Shown here: positions 34,997-42,093 of the stretch, one piece after another
How the letters are laid out: every line of letters begins with the position of its first letter
Position numbering within the stretch: the stretch's first letter is position 1
Assembly: GCF_010726245.1 (NCBI RefSeq)
Contig: NZ_AP022561.1
Location: 2,232,001 to 2,296,000, forward strand
Length of the DNA stretch: 64,000 nt
Direction: 5' to 3'
From: Mycolicibacterium aichiense
Lineage (GTDB): Bacteria; Actinomycetota; Actinomycetes; Mycobacteriales; Mycobacteriaceae
Notes under the pieces: model-generated
Databases searched by the model: none
What the model was told of the DNA's origin: nothing
The model's input: the letters and a program-made list of their open reading frames with translations, nothing else
Position numbers and translations under genes: made by a program

Positions 34997-35640
34997 GTCT
35001 TCTCCTGAAGTGTGGGTTTGACGAATTGGTGGTCGGCGTCCACCTCGACGCCGAGGTCGGTGCCGGACTCGTAGGCGGCTTGCCCCGCATGAGCGGCAAT
35101 GGTCAGCAGCGCGCGGACTTCACCTTTCGAGATCTGTTGTTGGGCAATGGACATGTGGACCATCAGGCCCTCAACCACGACGTCGAGCAATCGGGCGGTC
35201 GGTCGCGGAAAGTGTTGTGCCAGTGCATCTTCTGCCAGAGTCATCCAGTGCTGGGTGACCTGCTTGGTCTGGGACCTGCGAACCGCGTCGCCGTAGAGCT
35301 CGTAGGTGATCGCCAGTTCGTGGGGATGACCTGCCAGGTCGTCGGTGACAGCCGCGACGATGCATTCGATGACGTCGTCGGGGGAGTCGCACGCCGCCAG
35401 CCGTGTCGCGAACCGATCGGCCAGCCTTGCCACATGAGTCTCGAAGGCGGCGTCAACGATGTCGGCGAGATTGGCGAAGTGGTAGGTGATCGATCCGAGT
35501 GGCACGTCGGCGGCGGTGCCGATGGCACGGTGAGTGATGCCCGCGACACCGTCGGCTGCCAGCACCTCCAGCGCGGCATCGATGATGCGCTGTCGGCGGT
35601 TGGGGTCGTGACGGCGCGTGCGCCGGGGAGCCTGAGCCAT
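34993..35640 (-). CDS. TetR-family transcriptional regulator
   Basis: From ATG 35640 a 215-residue regulator. The N-terminal domain reads RRQRIIDAALEVLAADGV and ITHRAIGTAADVPLGSITYHF. The frame continues upstream to 35712, but this would read through the operator, and MAQAPRRTRR is a normal TetR start. It is the first gene of a run continuing with aldehyde dehydrogenase, RedY-like, FAD oxidoreductase and IlvD/Edd genes. The inverted repeat 19 bases upstream suggests autoregulation of the operon. Confidence 0.87.
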   Translation of the reverse strand: MAQAPRRTRRHDPNRRQRIIDAALEVLAADGVAGITHRAIGTAADVPLGSITYHFANLADIVDAAFETHVARLADRFATRLAACDSPDDVIECIVAAVTDDLAGHPHELAITYELYGDAVRRSQTKQVTQHWMTLAEDALAQHFPRPTARLLDVVVEGLMVHMSIAQQQISKGEVRALLTIAAHAGQAAYESGTDLGVEVDADHQFVKPTLQEKT

Positions 35641-35658
35641 GCTGCCTCGCTTATAAGA

Positions 35659-35688
35659 ACATTTGTACTTATCTGCGGGTACAAATGT
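35659..35688. promoter_or_regulatory. TetR-type operator upstream of the oxidative operon
   Basis: ACATTTGTAC (35659-35668) and GTACAAATGT (35679-35688) are perfect 10-bp arms with a 10-base spacer, in an AT-rich patch between the permease stop (35722) and the TetR start (35640). Position and symmetry point to self-control by the TetR at 34993-35640. Confidence 0.7.
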
Positions 35689-35721
35689 AGCGTGGGATGT
35701 TCGAGTCGGCATGGTGGTCGG

Positions 35722-37269
35722 CTACAGCGCTTCGGGCGCGGGGTCGGCAAGCTCGCGCTCGTTGAGGGCATGGCCCAGCCGGTCGTAGCGCTCGGGAGCC
35801 GCAAGGCGCAGGTAGAGGCCGTAGAGCATGCCTCCGCCCAGGGCGACGAAAACCAGTGAGAGCATCAGCACCGCCATCCCGCCTTGCGCGCCGAGCAGGA
35901 TGTCGAGACTGTCCAGGGTGAGCGCGAAGAACCCGCCGAGCCCGATGATCGCCAGGATCGGTGCGACGAGGGTGTTCCACTTGCGCTTGTCGACATCAGA
36001 CTTTCGAAAGAACACGAAGATCGCGATGGCCGCCACGAGTTGGGACAGGATGACGCCGATCGTGCCGATACCGGTGGCCCACGTGAACAACCCGGCGAAC
36101 GGGTCCTGGTCGAAAGCAGCGAATAGCGCCACCACGATGCCGATGGTCAGGGTCTGCACCACCGAGGCGACCCAGGGGGTTTGCCGATTCGGCAGGGTCC
36201 AGCCCAGCGGCTTCCAGATCAGCCCCTGACGCCCCAGCGAGAACGTATAGCGCGCGACATTGTTGTGGAAGGTGACGATCGCGGCGAACAACGCGGTGAT
36301 GATCAGGATCTGGAATATCAGCGAGATGTTGTGTCCGATGATGGTGTCACTGGCCACGAAGATGAAGTCGCCGCCGGATTTCTGGGCAATGCCCACGACG
36401 TTGTCGAGGCCGAGTGCGTTCATGATGAGCCACCCGGACACCGCATAGAGCGTGCCCATGAACGCGATCGACAGGTAGGTGGCGCGGGGAATCGTGCGGG
36501 CCGGCTCCCGCGCCTCTTCGCCGTAGATCGCCGACCCCTCGAACCCGATGAACGACGCATGCGCGAACATCAGTGCCACGCCGAGCGAACCGGCGAGTAC
36601 CACTGATGGACTGAACGGTTCGAAGGAGAACTGGGACACCGGCACTGTACCGCCGAACAGGCTGCACACGCTGAGCACGGTGATCATGGTGATTTCCAGG
36701 CTCATGAAAACGCCGAGAACCCTGGCGCCGGAATGCACTCCTTGTACGCCGAGGCCCAGGCACAGCACCAGGGCGACCCCGGCGAACAGCCACCACGGCA
36801 GATGCGTGCCGAACTTGGCGTTGAACAATTCGCCTGCGTAGTAACCGAATCCGCCGTAGAGCCCGGCCTGGATAGCGTTGTAAGCGAAGATCGCCAAGAA
36901 CGCCGAACCCAACCCGGGTATGCGCCCCAGCCCGAGGGTCACATAGGCGTAGAACGCACCGGCGTTCGTCACGTGCTTGCTCATCGCCACATACCCGACG
37001 GCGAAAATCATCAGCACCACCGCGGCGATCACGAATGCGCCGGGCATGCCGATCCCATTGCCGGACCCAATGATGATGGGATACAGAGCGATAACGACCG
37101 TCAGTGGTGATGCAGCCGCGATGATGTAGAAGAAGATGCTGGGGACACCGAGGGTGTCCTTCTTCAGGCCGTGATTGCGCCGCCCGCCGGGCGGGGCGGT
37201 CGTTTCCGGCTGACGCTGGTTGGGGATGCGGCCTTCGGGTGGTTCCAGTGATTGGGTTACGTTGGTCAT
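35722..37269 (-). CDS. APC-family amino acid/polyamine permease
   Basis: A 515-residue transporter with about twelve hydrophobic helices. VPSIFFYIIAAASPLTVVIALYP in helix 1 and FIGFEGSAIYGEEAREPARTIPRA (helix 6 and following loop) are APC-superfamily marks. Both ends are cytoplasmic and polar. It should import an amino acid, amine or related compound. It is downstream of the aldolase in the same direction (108-base gap) and likely belongs to the IclR-controlled operon, supplying its substrate. Confidence 0.87.
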   Translation of the reverse strand: MTNVTQSLEPPEGRIPNQRQPETTAPPGGRRNHGLKKDTLGVPSIFFYIIAAASPLTVVIALYPIIIGSGNGIGMPGAFVIAAVVLMIFAVGYVAMSKHVTNAGAFYAYVTLGLGRIPGLGSAFLAIFAYNAIQAGLYGGFGYYAGELFNAKFGTHLPWWLFAGVALVLCLGLGVQGVHSGARVLGVFMSLEITMITVLSVCSLFGGTVPVSQFSFEPFSPSVVLAGSLGVALMFAHASFIGFEGSAIYGEEAREPARTIPRATYLSIAFMGTLYAVSGWLIMNALGLDNVVGIAQKSGGDFIFVASDTIIGHNISLIFQILIITALFAAIVTFHNNVARYTFSLGRQGLIWKPLGWTLPNRQTPWVASVVQTLTIGIVVALFAAFDQDPFAGLFTWATGIGTIGVILSQLVAAIAIFVFFRKSDVDKRKWNTLVAPILAIIGLGGFFALTLDSLDILLGAQGGMAVLMLSLVFVALGGGMLYGLYLRLAAPERYDRLGHALNERELADPAPEAL

Positions 37270-37377
37270 GATCGTTCATCCCTTGTGCAAAGTGGGTTGA
37301 TGGTACGGGTGTGGTGACCTTCCGTTCAGCTGCTCTGCGGGAACGGTGTTCGCAGCCGTTGTGCGCGGCTGTCCTGC

Positions 37378-38382
37378 TTACCTCCTCATGTCCAGAGCAA
37401 GATCGATGAGCAGGTCTTCTTGGCCGCCGACCATCGCCCGGCGGCCGGCTTCCACCAGGAGGGCGCGTGGCTCCACGCCGAGTTCGGCACCGATGCGCTC
37501 AGCGTGCAACAGGAAACTCGAGTACACGCCTGCGTAACCGAGTGTGAGGGTTTCGCGGTCGATTCGCAGCGGTCGCCGGTGCAGCGGCCGCACGATGTCG
37601 TCGGCGGAGTCCATCAACGCGAACACGTCACAGCCGTGGTCCCAGCCGTTCAATTCGGCGACGGCGACAAACACCTCCAGCGGACAGTTGCCCGCGCCGG
37701 CGCCCAAACCGGTGAGCGACGCGTCGACCCGCCGGGCGCCCTCTTCGACCGCGATCAGCGAATTCGCCACGCCCAGAGCCAGATTGTGATGGGCATGGAC
37801 ACCGATCTCGGTGGACTCGCTCAGCACATCGCGGTAGGCGCGTACCCGCTCCGCGACACCCGACATGGTCAGCCGGCCGCCCGAATCGGTCACGTAGACG
37901 CATGCCGCTCCGGCGTCCTGCATGATTTTCGCCTGGGCCGCAAGGTCGTCCGCACCGATCATGTGCGACATCATCAGGAACCCGGCCACGTCGATGCCGA
38001 GAGCGCGGGCCGTCGCGATGTGCTGGAGGCCGATATCGGCCTCGGTGCAATGCGTGGCGATCCGTACCGACGTCACTCCGAGGTCGACCGCAGCGCGCAG
38101 ATCGTCCAGCGTTCCGATGCCCGGCAGCAGCAGGGTGGTCAATCGGGCGGAAGTGACGACATCGGCTGCGGCGGAAATCCATTGGGCGTCGGCGTGCGAC
38201 CCCGCACCGTAGGTCAGACTGCCGCCGGCGAGTCCGTCGCCGTGCGCGACCTCGATGGCGCCGACGCCGGCCCGATCAAGGGCGCGGGCGATCCGCCGGA
38301 CATCGGCCAGGCCGAGTTCGTGGCTCAACGCGTGCATGCCGTCGCGCAGGGTGACGTCCTGGATGTAGACCTGCGATGTCAT
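37378..38382 (-). CDS. 4-hydroxy-2-oxovalerate aldolase (HsaF/DmpG-like)
   Basis: A 334-residue class II aldolase of the HMG-CoA-lyase-like family. It cleaves 4-hydroxy-2-oxoacids to pyruvate and an aldehyde. [18 protein letters not shown] holds the catalytic [17 protein letters not shown] the metal-binding His pair, and [15 protein letters not shown] the second conserved loop. ATG 38382 overlaps the acetaldehyde dehydrogenase stop (ATGA). The enzyme pair normally channels the aldehyde. This copy is not next to the usual meta-cleavage dioxygenase or hydratase genes. Confidence 0.93.
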   Translation of the reverse strand: MTSQVYIQDVTLRDGMHALSHELGLADVRRIARALDRAGVGAIEVAHGDGLAGGSLTYGAGSHADAQWISAAADVVTSARLTTLLLPGIGTLDDLRAAVDLGVTSVRIATHCTEADIGLQHIATARALGIDVAGFLMMSHMIGADDLAAQAKIMQDAGAACVYVTDSGGRLTMSGVAERVRAYRDVLSESTEIGVHAHHNLALGVANSLIAVEEGARRVDASLTGLGAGAGNCPLEVFVAVAELNGWDHGCDVFALMDSADDIVRPLHRRPLRIDRETLTLGYAGVYSSFLLHAERIGAELGVEPRALLVEAGRRAMVGGQEDLLIDLALDMRR

Positions 38383-39332
38383 CGGCCCGACTCCTGCAGA
38401 GTCGACGCCTGCAGCGCGAGCCGTTCGCCGACCCGGACGGCGGCCGAGGTCATGATGTCGAGGTTGCCTGCGTAGGCAGGCAGGTAGTCCGCGGCGCCCT
38501 CGACTTCCAGGAAAACCGTGACGTGCAGGAGGTCGCCGTCGCGGGCGGCGGCGTCGACCAATCGTCTGCGGGTGTCCCCGGCCGGCACCGGCGCCACCCG
38601 GACCTGCTGCTTCAACCGGTATCCGGGCACGTACTGCCGCACGGCATGGACCATGTCGGCCACCGCGTCGGCGATCACCGCGGCATCGGCAGGGCTGACC
38701 AGCGCGGCGACGGTGTCGCGCATGATCATCGGCGGCTCGGCGGGATTGAGCACGATGATCGCCTTGCCCCTCCCCGCGCCGCCGGCCGTCTCGATGGCCC
38801 GCGCGGTGGTAACGGTGAACTCGTCGATGTTGGCCCGCGTGCCGGGGCCCGCTGAGCGTGACGCGATGGACGCGACGATCTCGGCGTAGTGGACTTCGGT
38901 GACCCGGGACAGCGCCGCGACGATCGGAATGGTGGCCTGCCCCCCGCACGTCACCATGTTCACGTTGCGCCGCCCGGCGAACTCGGAGAGGTTCACCGCC
39001 GGCACGACGAACGGACCGACGGCAGCGGGGGTGAGGTCGACGACCGGCACACCCGACGACTCCAGTTTCGCGTCGTTGGCCAGGTGGGCCGCCGCACTCG
39101 TGGCATCGAAGACAACCGCGAGCTCGTCGAACACGTCCAAGGCGAGCAATCCGTCGACACCGTCGGCGGTCACCGCGACACCACATGCGGCCGCCCGCGC
39201 CAATCCATCACTGCCCGAGTCGATTCCGGCCATCGCTGCGACATCGAGAAGTCCGGACCGCCGCTGCAATTTGATCATCAGGTCGGTGCCGATATTGCCG
39301 GACCCGATGATCGCCGCCTTGCGTCGCGTCAT
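38379..39332 (-). CDS. Acetaldehyde dehydrogenase, acylating (HsaG/DmpF-like)
   Basis: A 317-residue NAD-dependent enzyme that turns acetaldehyde (or propanal) plus CoA into acyl-Co[21 protein letters not shown] is the nucleotide-binding motif, and [14 protein letters not shown] holds the catalytic Cys near residue 127. It forms a channelling complex with the downstream aldolase, whose start overlaps its stop. It starts nine bases after the unrecognised enzyme gene at 39342-40301. Confidence 0.94.
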   Translation of the reverse strand: MTRRKAAIIGSGNIGTDLMIKLQRRSGLLDVAAMAGIDSGSDGLARAAACGVAVTADGVDGLLALDVFDELAVVFDATSAAAHLANDAKLESSGVPVVDLTPAAVGPFVVPAVNLSEFAGRRNVNMVTCGGQATIPIVAALSRVTEVHYAEIVASIASRSAGPGTRANIDEFTVTTARAIETAGGAGRGKAIIVLNPAEPPMIMRDTVAALVSPADAAVIADAVADMVHAVRQYVPGYRLKQQVRVAPVPAGDTRRRLVDAAARDGDLLHVTVFLEVEGAADYLPAYAGNLDIMTSAAVRVGERLALQASTLQESGR

Positions 39333-39341
39333 GTCGGCGGC

Positions 39342-40301
39342 TCAGTTCGCCAGAACGGGGGAGGGTGCGGGCTGTGGCGACACCGTCACGTCGGGCGTGG
39401 TGGTGGCGACGAGTTCGTTGATGATCGCCGCGTGCCTGACCTTGTGGCGGACCAGTCGCTCGTGGTACTCGGGCTCGATCCAGCCGTTGTACATCACCGC
39501 CTCGGACTCACCGGGCTCGATCTTGAAGTAAACCGGCGCGGCCACCTGCGCGATCGCGCCGGCTTCCCACAGACGGTTCATCCCACCGAAGGACTCGAAA
39601 GTCTCGGCCCATACATCCAGCGGGATGTCGACGTTGCCCCGGATCGCGGCGAGCATCGGGCGGGTCAGATCGCCCACCGGGTTCACACTGTCGGCGCCCA
39701 GATCCTGCAGGATGCGGATCGACGCCGGGTTCGCGTGGCCGGCGTAGACGGAGATCTTGAATTTCACGTCGGCCGGAATGTGGCCGGCGTCCCGGGCCTT
39801 GTTGAGGATGTCGAGCACGCCCTCGTCCCACACCAGCACGCCGCGGATTCCGGCGGCGAACATCCGAAGGTAGTCGTCGAGCAGGTAACGCACATTGTCC
39901 AGCCCGCGCACCCGCCTGCCGCCGGCCTGGCCTTCGGTGCTCAAGGCCTGACGTCCGAGATCCCAGCCGGTGCGCGGACCGGGAACGGCGATCAATTCGA
40001 TGCCGTTCTCAGCGGACAGCGTTGCCACATCGCGCAATTCACCCGTACTGAGCAGAGTGGAACCACCGCCGAAGGCGACGATTCGGTTGATGAAGACGTT
40101 GTGCTTCTCCGACTCGTCGAGCAACGCCTCCAGGGTGCTGAGGCGCTCGACACCGGACACCTCGAGGCGGTAGCTGCCGCCGTCATCGAACCTCTTGGGC
40201 GACGGCGTCAGGGCGTAGTCGTCGGCCGGCAGGAGTCCCTGCGCCGCCAGGATGGCGGCCCCGTCGACCTTCGAACCGTTGCCTGCTGCTGCGGTGGACA
40301 T
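39342..40301 (-). CDS. Unrecognised TIM-barrel-like enzyme (U32-peptidase-like)
   Basis: A 319-residue protein starting at ATG 40301; GGAG lies six bases upstream, and ATG 40304 is an alternative. Strand-like repeats suggest a beta/alpha barrel: RIVAFGGGSTL, IELIAVPGPRTGWDLG, GVLVWDEGVLDIL, FKISVYAGHANPASIRILQD, GADSVNPVGDLT, IPLDVWAETF. It may be distantly related to U32 'peptidases', but I cannot assign a reaction. As first gene of the IclR-controlled operon before acetaldehyde dehydrogenase and aldolase, it probably produces or modifies the 4-hydroxy-2-oxoacid precursor. Confidence 0.6.
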   Translation of the reverse strand: MSTAAAGNGSKVDGAAILAAQGLLPADDYALTPSPKRFDDGGSYRLEVSGVERLSTLEALLDESEKHNVFINRIVAFGGGSTLLSTGELRDVATLSAENGIELIAVPGPRTGWDLGRQALSTEGQAGGRRVRGLDNVRYLLDDYLRMFAAGIRGVLVWDEGVLDILNKARDAGHIPADVKFKISVYAGHANPASIRILQDLGADSVNPVGDLTRPMLAAIRGNVDIPLDVWAETFESFGGMNRLWEAGAIAQVAAPVYFKIEPGESEAVMYNGWIEPEYHERLVRHKVRHAAIINELVATTTPDVTVSPQPAPSPVLAN

Positions 40302-40339
40302 CATGTCTCCTTCGGGTAGCCGCCCGGAGGCGACGAAAT

Positions 40340-40352
40340 TTCACTCAGTGAA
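40340..40352. promoter_or_regulatory. IclR-type operator, site 1
   Basis: TTCACTCAGTGAA is a 13-bp palindrome (symmetric except the centre base). It lies 39 bp upstream of the catabolic operon start at 40301. Site 2 (40458-40470) is its exact reverse complement, so both sides of the divergent promoter region carry the same site. Confidence 0.75.
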
Positions 40353-40452
40353 TATTGGGTTTCGACAAATGAAAAATTATCCCGGGGTTGGTTCGCTGTC
40401 AACCGGTGGCGCGAAATTCGTGGTGTCGAAGCCCGACTTCACTGGGCACTGG

Positions 40453-40470
40453 TAACATTCACTGAGTGAA
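40453..40470 (+). promoter_or_regulatory. IclR-type operator, site 2, overlapping a -10 and the iclR start
   Basis: TTCACTGAGTGAA (40458-40470) is the reverse complement of site 1 and includes the GTG start (40466) of the IclR gene. TAACAT at 40453-40458 fits a -10 hexamer and would put the transcription start on or next to that GTG, predicting a leaderless mRNA. No ribosome binding site is seen. Binding of IclR here would block its own transcription. Confidence 0.65.
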
Positions 40471-41239
40471 ATCTCAGGGGGCGTCCGACAAAGGCTCGAA
40501 TCTGATCGGCGTCGAACGCACGGTCCGGATTCTCGAAGCGGTGGCCGACGCGGAATCGGCGAATCTCACCGAAATCGCAAAGGGCACAGGGCTTAATGAG
40601 GCGACTGTGCTTCGCTACCTCAACACCCTCACCGCACTGGGGTACATCGAGCGGTTCGAATCGACGCAATACCGGTTGGGGTGGCAGATCTTCCGTCTGG
40701 GCCGCCGCGCCTACTCGGGCCAAGTGCCCTCCGAGGCGATCCTGCCGACGATGGAGCGGTTGCTGGCCGAGTTCAACGAGACCGTGAACTTCGCTGTGCG
40801 CAAGGACCGCTCCGTGGTCGTCATCGAGGCGGTCGAAGGGCGGCGCGCTCTGAAGAAGGTCACCGAAGTCGGGCAGGTCGACCCCTGGCATGCCTCGGCA
40901 CTGGGCAAGGCGTTGCTTGCGTCGATGCCGGACAGTGAGTGGCGCGACATGGTGTCCACGGCGGGTCTGACGGCATTCACCGCCCACACCATCACCTCGA
41001 TGAAGCAGATGGCTGCCGAGATCAAGGACATTCGCGCGCGGGGCTTCGCAATCGATCGCGAGGAGGCCGAAGACGAGCTCACCTGTGTGGCGGCTGCGAT
41101 CCCGACGGCATCAGGCAAACCGTCGCAGTATGCGCTCAGCGTCAGCTTCCTCACCCACCGACTGACCCCGGAGGGTCTCGAGCACGCCGGCAGGCAGGTG
41201 GTGGCCGCCGCCGGCGAGATCGCGGCCAAGATCCCGTGA
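40466..41239 (+). CDS. IclR-family transcriptional regulator
   Basis: A 257-residue regulator. The winged helix is at the N-terminus (VERTVRILEAVADAESANLTEIAKGTGLNEATVLRYLNTL). The effector domain follows (PWHASALGKALLASMP, RGFAIDREEAEDELTCVAAAI), both family marks. It is divergent from the aldolase/permease operon, with palindromic sites in front of both genes. It is thus the likely local regulator responding to the pathway substrate. Confidence 0.92.
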   Translation: MKSQGASDKGSNLIGVERTVRILEAVADAESANLTEIAKGTGLNEATVLRYLNTLTALGYIERFESTQYRLGWQIFRLGRRAYSGQVPSEAILPTMERLLAEFNETVNFAVRKDRSVVVIEAVEGRRALKKVTEVGQVDPWHASALGKALLASMPDSEWRDMVSTAGLTAFTAHTITSMKQMAAEIKDIRARGFAIDREEAEDELTCVAAAIPTASGKPSQYALSVSFLTHRLTPEGLEHAGRQVVAAAGEIAAKIP

Positions 41240-41289
41240 CATGGCGCGGTGATGTCGCCACGAACGAACGGGTGATCCGCGCCGACCAG

Positions 41290-41295
41290 TAGACT
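41290..41295 (+). promoter_or_regulatory. Possible -10 element for yebC
   Basis: TAGACT lies 42 bases before the yebC start and fits the TANNNT form. No convincing -35 is seen 16-18 bases upstream. The 97-base gap contains no other recognised site. Confidence 0.3.
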
Positions 41296-41336
41296 CGTCG
41301 GGTTACGGCAGAACGGACAGTACGGAGAAGAACCCG

Positions 41337-42092
41337 ATGAGCGGCCATTCCAAGTGGGCTACCACCAAGCACAAGAAGGCCGTCATCGACGCCAAGCGCG
41401 GCAAGATGTTCGCCAAGCTCATCAAGAACATCGAGGTCGCGGCGCGCGTCGGCGGCGGCGACCCGGCTGGTAACCCCACCCTGTACGACGCCATCCAGAA
41501 GGCGAAGAAGTCCTCGGTTCCCAACGACAACATCGAGCGCGCCCGCAAGCGTGGCGGCGGCGAGGAAGCCGGCGGCGCCGACTGGCAGAACATCACCTAC
41601 GAGGGCTACGGGCCCAATGGCGTCGCCGTTCTCATCGAATGCCTGACCGACAACCGCAACCGGGCCGCCGGCGAGGTCCGGGTCGCGATGACCCGCAACG
41701 GCGGCAACATGGCCGACCCCGGCTCGGTGTCCTACCTGTTCTCCCGCAAGGGCGTGGTCACGCTGGAGAAGAACGGGCTGTCCGAGGACGACGTGCTGCT
41801 TGCGGTCCTGGATGCCGGCGCCGAAGAGGTCAACGATCTCGGCGACAGCTTCGAGGTGATCTCCGAGCCGACCGATCTGGTCGCAGTGCGCACCGCCCTG
41901 CAGGACGCCGGCATCGACTACGACTCCGCCGACGCCGGATTCCAGGCGTCGGTGACCGTCCCGCTGGACGCCGACGGCGCCCGCAAGATCATGAAGCTCG
42001 TCGACGCGCTGGAGGACAGCGACGACGTGCAGGACGTCTACACCAACGCCGACATCCCCGACGAGGTTCTGGCCCAGCTCGAGGACGACTGA
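41337..42092 (+). CDS. yebC: YebC/PmpR family regulatory protein
   Basis: A 251-residue protein starting [20 protein letters not shown], the invariant opening of the YebC/TACO1 family. [40 protein letters not shown] and the acidic C-terminus are all conserved. Members act as translation factors for difficult proline-rich stretches or as transcription regulators. It corresponds to Rv2603c, which I recall directly after pdxT in M. tuberculosis. It ends two bases before the stop of the convergent molybdoenzyme gene. Confidence 0.95.
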   Translation: MSGHSKWATTKHKKAVIDAKRGKMFAKLIKNIEVAARVGGGDPAGNPTLYDAIQKAKKSSVPNDNIERARKRGGGEEAGGADWQNITYEGYGPNGVAVLIECLTDNRNRAAGEVRVAMTRNGGNMADPGSVSYLFSRKGVVTLEKNGLSEDDVLLAVLDAGAEEVNDLGDSFEVISEPTDLVAVRTALQDAGIDYDSADAGFQASVTVPLDADGARKIMKLVDALEDSDDVQDVYTNADIPDEVLAQLEDD

Positions 42093-42093
42093 A

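Noticed and set aside
33218..35008. A 596-codon plus-strand frame over the aldehyde dehydrogenase
   Set aside because: Shadow of an intact ALDH with all catalytic motifs on the minus strand.
21550..41336. The accessory block as a prophage, integrative element or transposon
   Set aside because: No integrase, transposase, tRNA attachment site or flanking repeats were found; base composition by eye is like the flanks.
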